The position numbers were made by a program, and so were the translations under genes. A stretch of 64,000 nucleotides of DNA from Litomosoides sigmodontis (lineage: Eukaryota > Nematoda > Chromadorea > Rhabditida > Onchocercidae): positions 10,012,317 through 10,076,316 of the forward strand of contig OY718804.1 in the NCBI GenBank assembly GCA_963070105.1, written 5' to 3'. Shown here piece by piece: positions 16,264 through 27,419 of this stretch. The number at the start of each line of letters is the position of its first letter. Position 1 is the stretch's first letter. The notes under the pieces were generated by a model. That model did no database searches and was not told where the DNA came from. It saw only the letters and a list, made by a program, of their open reading frames with translations.

Positions 16264-19200
16264 TCACAGCACGGAGATATCGTTAGACTTCCTTTCTTCA
16301 CGTTCAGATATCTTCACGCATTGCTGTGGCACTGGAGCTTCGGGCTGATAGCTATTATTGTAAATTATTTTATGCTCACTACTTGCATCCTCAGCTTGCA
16401 TTGGCTGAGTCAAGTCTTCCGGAATCGGCCCTTCTGTTTTCAGTAACTGTGATCCTGAATCACTTGACGTTTCTCTTTCCGCATCCTTAATCTGATCCGT
16501 TAGACTTTTTCGATAACACTTGTCCTTCAGTTCACCATTGTTATTAGATGGATAAAATGTTCTGTCGACAGCTGATGATGATAGGTTTGTTGCGGCACGT
16601 GAGTCAGTGATTGGAGCGGTAGGAGTAGTGAGCAAAGATCGTTCGTGTTCTCCGAATTCTGAATTAATTGTAAGTTCTTGCGTCGTTTCAAATCTGCGCG
16701 TTAAATTATCACGTCCAGTTGATCGTAACTGAATGCTTTCATCAATGTTACGTCTTTCTTCACGTTCTCTTTCTGTACCGCTACTGTCTTTCGCAATTTT
16801 TTCTGCTTTAATCTTTTCTGTAGATGTGAGTGCTGTCGATAGTAGCAGTTGACTATCATCATCTTCCACTGCATTAGCAGCAGTGGATAATTTTCTTCCT
16901 TCAGGAAACGTTATTTCTGATTTCGGTTCCTTGGTAAGCAAAACGTTCTCTTCTTCATTTCCAAATCCGGCGGACAGTGAAGATGATTTCTTCAATGCTT
17001 CTTCCGGTAAGTGAGCTAAACTTTCGCTTCCATCAACTTTTTCACTTTTCCACTGCTCTTTAGTAGCAATCTTGTTCATCGGTCTTACTTTATCATTCTC
17101 TACTTCCAACTTCACTTCAACGGAATTCATAATCTCCTCGTTTCTTTCTTTCGATTGATAACTTGTTGGTGATATCGGACACGTACTTTTACTGGCTGCC
17201 CTATCACTTGGTTTCTGAATCGCTTTATCTGTTCCTTTCATCCGAGCATTCGTTGACGTGCCTGATGAAATTGCAATAAATAATATGAAATGAGCTAAAT
17301 GATTTTCAATTAATTGCAAGTGTTTATTTTGATAAATGGAAATTTGAATTAAAAATTATTTGATTGGAGGAAAAAAAAGGAACTTGTCTTAGAACGTGAG
17401 GTTGAAAAGGTTGGTGTTGTGTACGATCGTCGGCCAACTTCAAGGTTACTTCCATTCTCGCCCGTTCTACTGCACAAATGTGATAAAATACGTGGCGTTG
17501 ACGAACCAAATGCAAATGTCCCACGCACTGTGCGATCGCTGGAACCTTCTCGACTTCCTGCAAGATATTTCAAATTTGTAAAAAATTCGAGACGAATTTG
17601 TAGTTTTGTTATCATTTCAAAGTAATTTTCAATTATCAAAATATTAGAATAACTGAATTTACAGTCATTTTACTCTCTTACCTTATCAGTGTAGCAATGC
17701 TTGATAACATGCTTCTCCTGTACGATTAGCACAGGTAATTCAAATTAGCACAGGTACGATTAGCACAGTGAAATTGAATTGTACAAATAATTCAAACGTA
17801 AAATTCAAATTTTTATTATTTTCAACCTTTAACAATTTTCCTACCATTCTTTTTTGTTACATACGGGCCATTAGGCATTGGATTGCACTTTAGTTCTAAG
17901 TTAATATTCTCTTTCCATCTCTCTCTCTCCATAATTTATTTTTGCTCAAATGAGAAATGAAATCTGAGATGTGTTATCAGAGAAAGGAAGAAATAATAAT
18001 TGCGTTTCTTTAAAGTTCAAAAAAAGAAGAAAAGGAATAGCAATGTGGAATATACGATCATTTAACAGAGCGAAAGATCCATTTAAATGCTACTTAAATT
18101 TTATCCTTTTAAAAAACAATTTCCTAAAGCTATTTTAAAGCACTAATAGATGCAACACTTTGCAGATTTTTCAAGACCTTTCAAGCTAAAATATTTTTCT
18201 GAAAAAAAGAGAAATTTGTATCATTTAATTCAGTAATTATTGGAATTAAAGAAACTTTAATAATGATACTATTACTAGTATCATTTATCTTGGCATACCG
18301 AACGAATAATGAATGTCATAATTAATTACAATTCATACCTTCACGTTGTTGAGTGAATCAGACGATGTGTTTTAAATTTATGCCAACTCTTTTTCACATT
18401 CCTCCCTCTCAGCCCCACTCCCTTTTCCTTCCCACTCGCCCAATAACCACGCATTTGGCCTGAGAGGGAAGAAAAGTATCAATTTCTACTCGCCCCAATA
18501 AAATTGCAAAAAAATGACGTCTAACCTGTTTCAGCATACTTCACCTGCTTGCTTACTAGGTTTTTTCGCTTTTAATGCGTAAGTATTTTCCTCTCAATCT
18601 TCGTTATTTGCAAAACAATTTAGCAGAAATTACAACGACCTGATACAGTAGGCTTATCTCATCCTTCCGCAAGCTATCTTTTCATTCATTTCCACGGAAA
18701 TTACGTGAGATGGGTGATATTCAAGAGAGCAGTGAAATGAGTTTGGCTGATGCAGAAATTCATTCTACCAGTTAGTCCTTCGTCCTTTCATCGACATTGC
18801 AGGAATTGCTAACCTTCCATTTTTGACATCCTACACGTTCCTTTTTATAATTAAAAAAAGTTCTTCTTTTTTTCTCACAAATCTCTGCGTCGCTGATGAT
18901 CGATCGTATGAAAGGCAATAAAATGTCTAACAGTTGCGGAGAAGAATTTTATTTTTATGCTTACAACTACGTTATCACATCACAAGCTCATCCATTCCTC
19001 TTCCCTCTATTCTATTGACTGAGTCAGATTTAATTAATTAATGATCAATGAAATAGGAAACATTCCGTAGCTCTTCCCGAAAAGGCAGCAATCACATCCG
19101 TACAACTGTTTGCTATCTGTTGGTGATATTCGAATTTCAATTTCATAAAGTGATGATATCATTGAAAACACTTGCAATTAAGGCTAAACAAAGGAAAAAC

Positions 19201-20167
19201 CCGGAAGAACTTTGCCGAACTTTCTCAAAATCATCAAATTTCCTTGCATACACAAAAAGAAAAGTTTTGGTTGGCATTGAACGACGACGAAGGAAGTACG
19301 AATTCAGACTTAGACCGGAAAAAGAATGCATGTATGATTTTTTCGGAAAGCTATCAAATCCATTAATTGTACTTTTTAAAGGTATCTTAAATCGGAAATA
19401 GTTTGGTGGAAGTTTTTAGGTGCGTGGCCCAGAATTGCAGCCAATAATCTGCAGAACTTTTTCAACTGTCATTTTTCTAACTGAAAAAGATTTTTAAATA
19501 GTATCGGAGATGTTTTACTGAGTAGTTTATCTTTTTTTACGTGTTGCAAAATTGCAGCTGCATTTGAAATTTGCTTCAAAAAAAAAAGGAAAAAATACTA
19601 GTTTGTGATTTTTAAAATTAATTTATTGTAATGTTTGAAGGGAATTCGGACTAAAATAGTGATGGTGGAGAGAAGTGGGCAAGTGTTGGGGAGAAATTTG
19701 TCTTGGCACTTTCTCAAGCAAACATAAGGACAGTGCAGCAAGCTTGTTTACCTAACTGATGCGAAACACAGCCAATCCGAACTGTCAACCATACGAAAAT
19801 GCCTTGGCCAAGCCGATTCTTCCTGTCCCATAAAGCATCTTGGCCAAGCCAATGATTCATTCGTGTATGTCAAGCAATTCACTCATTACTTGCTCCTTGC
19901 AAATTGTTTTTACTCGAAATGAAAAGGCCTGTTTTGCCACTTACCTGATTGATTTCGGGTGACAGATCGAGCCTGTCGCATGTAATGTGATAGCGTTTGA
20001 TCCTTTGATCGTTTCACTGGCTTGATTTTTGAATCGTAGGCACGTAATGTTGCCGGTACGCTATACATGTATGACAGGTCACGTGGCGTCGAAGATCCAA
20101 ACACAAACGTCTTCTTTTCATTACCTCCTGTATTTTTCTTTGGACCGTTTGATAAAGCACCAGCCAT
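16264..20167 (-). CDS. Unrecognised protein with two TFxFGSSTPR motifs and a charged disordered tail
   Basis: Three exons on the minus strand: 20167-19945, 17557-17384 and 17261-16264, giving 464 aa. Both introns are phase 1 and the first is 2.4 kb. Each of the first two exons carries one copy of the same motif: TFVFGSSTPRDLSY (residues 20-33) and TFAFGSSTPRILSH (88-101). Around them the sequence is basic and Ser/Thr/Arg-rich (KPVKRSKDQT, SREGSSDRTVRG). The last exon, over 300 residues, is hydrophilic, rich in Glu, Lys and Ser, with no membrane segment or recognisable fold, and ends DISVL. The coordinated frame through both splice junctions and the repeated motif argue that the gene is real. 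Function unknown: a cytoskeletal or scaffold role would be a guess from composition only. The donor at 17384 (ACAA|GTTCCT) is weak, and an upstream non-coding exon is possible. Confidence 0.72.
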
Positions 20168-20377
20168 TCGCGTTCAAATTTCACCCTTACTAGTTGCGAC
20201 AATTATGATTCTTAATTGTTTCGCCGAAAGGCTAAGCAATTCACTGATACTTCTGGAACTTTAAAGAGTAAAAAATTTGAAAAGTTTATTTCTAACCTTT
20301 CTTTTTCCACCTGCGAATGTATAAAAAAATGAATGAAAAGAAGCGAACTGATGATAAGAGACCAATGAAATGTGCCT

Positions 20378-20408
<31 letters not shown>

Positions 20409-22814
20409 TCCTCTCCCTCTCTCTCTCCTTTCCCCTTACTGAACACTATATAGTGAAATGAAATGAAATGACAATTTTCAATTTAATTCAGTGATACACA
20501 CACACCTATTGGAGCGAACCAATCGTGCAAGGAAAGCATATAAGCTGAGAAAGGATGACTAGGCATAGCGTTAGCGAAAACCTATCCTTTAAAGTAAGAA
20601 TTGGCCTGAGAGCCTCCGAGCATCTTTGGCCAAGCTATGAGATAACGTTGAATTTTCTGGAAAATCGAGAATAAATTCACAGCAACGCATCCTTTCCTCT
20701 TCTACTTTCTTGCTCCTCTCTATGTCCAACTGAAATGGAAAGAATGGCCCAGCCAAGTTCCGTGTTCAACTGTACTTTTTCGAAACAACTAGGCTCTCTG
20801 TGCTGGCACTATTAACTGTCTGCAAAGAGGAAGAGAGAAGAGGGAAGAGAGTTAAGAGAAATTTTTTCCAATTTTTTCCTCATTGCTTTGTGAGAGAAAT
20901 TCTTCCCAATAAAATTGATAGTAAGTAGGCAAAAAAAAGACTGAATCTGCACATCGCTTGAAACTAAGGAGTTATCATCAGTCTTGTCGGTTTCAAATCA
21001 TTCCTGTTGACCAATTAAAATTTATCCTACGCTCATTATCGTTTTAAACTTGGAATGATAAATCAGAAGGTCACATATGATTTATTGAAAGCACTTAATT
21101 TCGTACCATCAAAAATATTTCTTAACAGATAAATGAATATAAGGAAATAAGTATATAAGAAAGCCAGCCCAAATTCTCTATAATATTTTTTTCTTTTTTT
21201 AGGGAAAAATAATCAAAGGATAGCAAGCAAACTTGTCCCACAATAAGTTAAGTAATAGTGTAAGTAAAAGTAGGGTAAGATGGATTCCGGTGAACAACCG
21301 AGGATCATAGGGTTGTGTTGAAAATGATTACGATTACTGACGAACTATTGAGTCACTGTCTCCCGATTACATTATATTTTTTACCGTTTTCATCTTTTAA
21401 AATTTTAAAATTTTCCAGAAAGCCTCATGCAACACTTAAACTTAAAAATTCCCAAAGTCATACAATTTAATTGAAAGGATTTAAAGAAAAATACTAAACA
21501 CGAATTTCGAATTCCGAGCTAAAATATCACATGACCATCAAATTAATAACGTCAGTAGTTCGAAATGATTGCACGTTATAAACATTTACAAACCATAAGA
21601 CAGAGATGAGCACACTTACTTTCAAGCAAAACGAACCAGCATTCTTTTTGAAAAATAAAATGCTTGAATATTTGAAATTAGTTCTCAAAACCTCCATATC
21701 ATAGGAATTGAACTTCAAACACGCAACTAAGAGGCTTGTTAAGGTTTTGTTGTGGAAGATTTATAAAATTGATTGATATTGAGTAATTTATATATAGGAT
21801 TTTAAACGACAATAAGCTCATTACCGAAGCAATGATTTCTACATATCTTTTTAGCAATGTAGTCCGGATGGATGAGTAAACGCATCCGGTTCTACACACG
21901 GCTGCCCAAACAGCTGTCTGTAAGTATCATATTCACTAAAATAATCGTTGTCATAAAATGACGATAATTTCAAAAAACATTTATTTTCACAAAAGCTAAT
22001 AAAATGAACAGTGCAAACAAGAATCATTTCGCATTATCTAAAGACGACGCTTTTGCTACTTCTTTCTACGACATAATTCAAATTTAAAACATAACTTAAA
22101 TGATTTCCACACATTAATTACTAAGAAAGGGTGAGAATTTCATCTATTTAAACAAAAAACTACATCTCCAAACACCAAATTTGTTGTCGCAAGAAAATTC
22201 CAAGTTCGTTTGGGAAATGCAAAAATTTAGTCGAAATTTCTGTCAAAAAATTTCACTTAAGAGAAATGCAGAACAAAGCAAACCCAACCACAATGCAACA
22301 TGAGAAAGTAATTTACGATTATGAGTGGGAAACAAAATTGTGGATTCATTAGTCGAAGGGATATCGCCAAATTAGTTCTGGAGATGAGCAGAACAGGTTA
22401 CAACAACACCAAGTGAAAATCCAGCGGAATCAGGGATACGGGAGATAAGTTGGTAAACCTTCACCGGTAACTCTAAAAAGGATAATAAACTGACTAAACA
22501 ATAAGATTTTTTAAGGTTTGCAAAAATCAAACTGGACAGGCAACACTGTGTTAGAAAGATCGGACTGCACTGGCAATACCGTGAATTATTTAAAATCTAT
22601 GTTATATGCAAAACTAATACTTTACAAGACGGAAATGTGAGAAAATGATGCCAATACCTATATAATTCACATTTTTATTCCCAACTAAAAACCTTATGTT
22701 TTTATTAACTAAACAGCCAATTATAAATTTACAAAAACAGTATTCACTGGACAAAAGTAACAATACCGAAAGCGCTTTAGAGAGCAAAGCGAAAAATACG
22801 ATAGTTACAACTTC
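20168..22814. other. Intergenic region upstream of the TFxFGSSTPR gene
   Basis: About 2.6 kb without a supportable gene. It contains a TC-rich tract (20376-20428) close to the start of the minus-strand gene and a TTTGGCCAAG element (20625-20634). Further on it is AT-rich, with 3' UTR-like sequence next to the V-ATPase gene. The ORFs at 21527-21718 and 21699-21899 resemble no family. Confidence 0.5.
20376..20428. repeat. TC/CT-rich microsatellite
   Basis: Interrupted CT repeat of about 53 bases lying 210-260 bases upstream of the predicted start at 20167, on the opposite strand. Confidence 0.93.
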
Positions 22815-23881
22815 TTACGATGTTCCCAAAATTAGAGCCACAATCATGCCATATAAACCCAACACCTGAAACGATCAAAACTTTAAGAATTAAGGACAGA
22901 AGTTCAGTGGTGACAAAAAAAATTAAAACTGAAAAATACAATGATTAACTCTGTTTTTATTTAGCAATTTCCTTACACACGTTCTACTTTCCTCAAGCCG
23001 AGCCTCTGTTAGCAGTCCGTACTTTCGGAAAAAAAAGCTCATCTTACGAAAATGTACATTTCTTTTATATTTATCTACTTATGTAAACTCAATTTATTTA
23101 AAATCTTATGCTCACTAAAAGAACCACACTGCAAAAAATTAAGGACGACCGGAACCAGCACATCAACAAAGAGGTGATGACACCTACCTCAGAGAAGATC
23201 AAGATAAGGATCATGCCAACGAAAAGCCGTGGTTGCTGAGCGGTTCCTCTCACTCCCGCATCACCCACAATACCTATGGCATAACCAGCGCCAAGGCCAC
23301 ATAGACCACATGTAAGGCCAGCCGCCAAATGAGCGAATCCTTTGTCTAAAGTATAACCCTCTGAAGCTTTCGTCACCTTACCTTTCAGTACCATTGCCAC
23401 CTGCAATTGAAGGATCGGATAATTGAAGAAGGAAGTGAAAAAACGTTATTCCTCCAAATTCTCTTAAAAGTGCTCTACTAATCGAGAAACATAAATTCAA
23501 AAGCTATGAATTTATGTTTCTCGATACAAGTTTCATACAAATTTTAAAACTCAAATGTTACATCAAGGTCGATGACTATAACTGGTCCTGGTTTGATGTA
23601 GGAAAGACAGATAACTGCGTATTTCAATTTATTTTAAAGAAATCAAACATTAAACTCACAACTAGACCGTAGATACCAATAATACCAGCCATAATGACCG
23701 GAATGACGGATTTCATGATCAATTCGGGACGCATTACACCCATACTCGAGATACCAACAGCTGATTTAGCAGTACCATAGGCTGCTCCAAGGACAGTGAA
23801 TATCTGCGCCGAAGCTGCTCCCATATACCCAAAGAAGGGTGAATAAGCTGGACTTTCTGCTGCTGCTAAATCGTATGACAT
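22815..23881 (-). CDS. vha-2: V-type ATPase 16-kDa proteolipid subunit c (VHA-2/VHA-3 type)
   Basis: Rotor ring subunit of the V0 sector, which carries protons across endomembranes and the excretory canal membrane. Exons (minus): 23881-23660, 23400-23188 and 22865-22815, giving 161 aa, the length of C. elegans VHA-2. It is almost collinear with VHA-2, starting [20 protein letters not shown]. Four membrane helices are evident. The proton-binding glutamate of helix 4 is in [13 protein letters not shown], split by the second intron right after SEV. A second paralogue lies 1.6 kb upstream on the same strand. A good acceptor (TATTTCAG) about 40 bases before the ATG may be a trans-splice site. The first intron holds a perfect 19-bp inverted repeat. 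Confidence 0.98.
23481..23525. repeat. Perfect 19-bp inverted repeat (hairpin) in a vha-2 intron
   Basis: Arms 23481-23499 and 23507-23525 are exact reverse complements, with a 7-base spacer. The left arm begins ATCGAGAAACATAAATTC. It lies in the intron between vha-2 exons 1 and 2 and would fold on either strand. Confidence 0.93.
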
Positions 23882-25528
23882 CTTTTTAAGTTTCCTGTTT
23901 ATCTATTGATGAAGACCTGAAATATTAAATCTCCCTTGTTATGAGGATCTTTCTTTCCATCTAACAATTTACTCAAGTATCAAGAAAATGATAATATGCT
24001 TCCAGTTCCCCTCTTTAAAGGACTATGGAGGCTGCAAATTTCTGCAATTGATTAAGGAGAAATGACCTTTCTTGATCAATATTTAGTAACAAAAAACATT
24101 AGAATTGAGCCACATATTAAAAAAAAATCAGCAATTCAGCGCTAAAGTACTACCAAATCGAACTTCCTCTTATTTTAACGAAGGATAATACCTCACATCT
24201 TCCCTCCATAAAAAACTTACAATTCTGATATTAAAATTGAAAAAAGTAAATAAATTTATTATTGCTATAGGAAAAATTCAGTACATCTAGAAATGCACTA
24301 TGTCAAAAGGAAGCCTATCGCAAAAATTTTTTGACCAGATGTGTTGCTACAACAGAAATAATAGCTGGTCACAAAACACCAGACACCCTTCTTCGATTAG
24401 AGAAAAGGTGAAAATTGCACATTATCTCTAAAATCAAAACTTCTTAAAATTACTTGTCAAACAACAACCACCCCAATTAGTTGGTCATAGAGAAATCAAT
24501 TTTGCCAAATAAAGCTGGTAGTATGACTGATTATTCCTGCAAATGTATCTACGATATTCAAAATAAAAAGCTTGCGCAAATAGTGAATTCATGGTAGGCC
24601 TTAAGTTCAAATACGACTCGCCAACGTGAGAAACGCGCCAGGTAAGTGATAACAATTCATCACCAGCAAAAGTAAATCTATCAAATACGAGCAAGCAGAT
24701 AGCCACAAGCCCAGATTATCAGTTTATAAAAGGCATATTCATGACATCACCATTCAACCACAATGGAATGCAACACGTATACAAAGTTCACACAGTTCAT
24801 TATTACAAATTTGTGTTCAGCTTCTAATTGAAAACAGTGAAGCTGTTGAAAGCATTATGCCACCTCAAATAAGAAAAGTCTTACTTCAACACTATTTCAC
24901 AGAATGGTAAAGAGATAAAGAGCCTTAACAACTCATATGTTACCATAAGCAACGCCATCGAATAAATAATCAATGTCAAAACAAGTTTACATTGGAACAT
25001 GCAAATTAAAAATAAAATCAATTGCAAAGCTTGATGTATGTAAAACGATAACCAAGAAAAAAATGAGACAGTATTAGAATTTTATTGAAGTATAAATGTA
25101 TTTACAGAGTACTCAAAAACAGAAATGCGAATAGACCTGACACAATAAAAATAGACAAATTGCGAATAGACAATTACAAACCGGCAATACGTATCGAACG
25201 TTTAACATCTTTTAGGTCTGAATAAGTGGCGTAGTGTAATTTTCTCAATCTAAATCTGTATGTTCAATAGCTACATTAACAAAATAACAAATTAGAGTCA
25301 GATAATCGCTTTTATAACAATAAGCATTCTCCTCGTAATTTCCAGAGTAGAGTTGCAAACTCTATTCCACTCTTATTTTGACTGACATATAACCAGAGGT
25401 TAAGTAATTTTATGTATTAATCTGAGTAAAATACGCCAATCTTCAGGTTTTTTTCTAAAATGTAAAACTAAGACCTACATTTTTTTGTCAATGCATAATC
25501 CAATAATTGTCCAAAAATGACACGTAAA
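23882..25528. other. Spacer between the two V-ATPase c genes
   Basis: 1.6 kb of AT-rich sequence separating the upstream vha-1-like stop from the downstream vha-2-like start, both on the minus strand. No convincing ORF. It should contain the vha-1 3' UTR and either a vha-2 promoter or an outron. Confidence 0.5.
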
Positions 25529-26263
25529 TTACGTTGCCCCCAGAACTAGAGCAATAATCATGCCGTAGAGACCAAGTACTTCAGCGAATATAAGAATTAA
25601 GATCATTCCTATAAAAAAACGCGGCTGTTGTGATAATGCTCGAACACCAGCGTCACCGGCAACTCCAATAGCGTAACCAGCACCGTAACCGCAAAAACCA
25701 CACACTAGACCTCCAGCAAACATACTGAATCCCTGATCAATTTTAAATCCATCAGCGGATGGTGTTACACGACCAGCATATATTACAGCGACTACCAATC
25801 CATAAATTGCAACAATACCTAAAAACGAGCATATTTTGTCCTCAACATTTCCGCACAACTTTTTCCAATGGAATTGAAAGTTTCTTAGTGAAATAAAACG
25901 TAGATAATATCAATGATACAAAACTAAAGCCTTCCAGCGAAACCTCTATGGCTCAAAATGGACGAATAACACCTAACCATAGGAAGGTAAGGAATTTCAT
26001 TACAAAGTGTTTCATGCCTTCACTAATAATATCCCCAGTGTGAAGAGCTTACCAGCCATTACAACAGGAATGATAGCTTTCATAACAAGATCAGGACGTG
26101 TAATGGCCATAGAAGCAATGCCCGTCCCGGCTTTTGCAGTACCACAAGCTGACCCTGCTGCTGTGAACATCATTGCAGCAGATACCCCAAGTGTACCAAA
26201 AAACGGCCCATACATCGCACTCTCACCATCTTCTGCGGACCCATATATTTCTTTAGCTGACAT
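25529..26263 (-). CDS. vha-1: V-type ATPase proteolipid subunit c paralogue (VHA-1 type)
   Basis: Second V0 rotor ring subunit. Two exons (minus): 26263-26053 and 25818-25529, giving 166 aa. The reading starts [15 protein letters not shown] and continues with the family core [59 protein letters not shown] and [13 protein letters not shown]. The helix-4 glutamate (FAEV) is present. It differs from its neighbour at the N-terminus, in helix 1, and in lacking the late intron that splits SEV/LGL. This fits an old duplication that also exists in C. elegans, where the vha-1/vha-2 pair is known to be co-transcribed. A pyrimidine-AG (TATTTCAG) sits 9 bases before the ATG, a probable spliced-leader site. 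An in-frame upstream ATG (26371) would need that region to be exonic and is less likely. Confidence 0.96.
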
Positions 26264-27419
26264 ATCGAGTTCCTGAAATAATTTGTTTCCAGTACACGAA
26301 GAAAAAAGTTCAACGGCATGTCTTACGTGTCCAAAATAATCACCCCTCGACCAAAAGGGTCTTCTCTTCATTTTTGCTTATTTTCTGATCATCTCCCTGA
26401 TTTCAGATTTCAGTAGTGGAGTTCAGGACCGATAAAAAAGTGCTGTATTTCAGGTCGTCAGAATATTTAAATAATTATATAATTAGCTGCAACTTTACGA
26501 CAAAATTATTGGCTCTTCAGTTGTCATACCTCCATTAAAAAAAAGTACCACCTTGTCAAGAAAATCACCGATCAACAACGATATCTAATCCCCCACATAT
26601 CTACCAAATTTTTAACACAATGTATGAAAAAAATTCGATAAGTACGGAAAGTCAGGAAGGAAATCATATTCACACTAAAGGATTAACCCAATGTAACGAG
26701 TAACTATTATGGGAGTGCAGACACCATGCTTTTTTATTGCATGCATAGGTAAATAGGGAAAAAGCATCACGTGAAGAGAATTCTATTCCAGCGAAATTCT
26801 TGACACTTCCACGTAACGCCGGGATGGGACGTGAGAAAGTACGCCAACATCCGCACAACCGCACAAACGCAATGACAAGTGCGAGGAAGAATCGCATATG
26901 GCGGGATGACGAGATGACAAACACCACAATGACCAAAAATCGAAAGGCATTACGGTAACGCCTATGTCTATAGCTGATTGGAATGGCTTACAAGCGTTGC
27001 GATGCGTCGCGTCTCATGTTAGTGTCTGATGTGAAGTGAGAGGGCCGGGTTGGGAATTTGAACGTTCGCTATTTTGAACAGGGATGTGCGAGGCTTCCGG
27101 TGATTTGATTCAGGGTGAGTCATACATACTTTCCGGTAGCAGAACCTAAGGTGAGTGCTGGCGGGGATTGTATTCCCCTCAGGTTTCACATGAAGTTCGG
27201 TGCCGTCTGAAGATTTTATCTGAGTTGTAGTCCAGCAAATATCACGAACCAGTTAACAGTTAGATAACAGTATTGAAATTACTTTGAAAAACTGACCTTT
27301 ACGTAAGGAAAAGTAAAAATATTGAGATGCTGAATTTCAGGTCATTATCGTCAGTTACATCATTATGGATGGAGGGGATTATTTCTTTCCATTAGAAAAT
27401 CTCACTAAATAGCAATAAA
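26264..27419. other. Divergent promoter region (vha-1 / F-box gene)
   Basis: 1.15 kb between head-to-head genes. The stretch 26940-27240 is richer in GC and has two strong donor-like sites (CAG|GGTGAGT near 27112 and AAG|GTGAGT near 27150), so a non-coding first exon of the F-box gene could lie here. No protein-coding ORF is supported. Confidence 0.45.

Noticed and set aside
19120..19401. 93-codon plus-strand ORF, basic
   Set aside because: It lies in the large intron of the minus-strand gene and shows no family resemblance; possible but unsupported.
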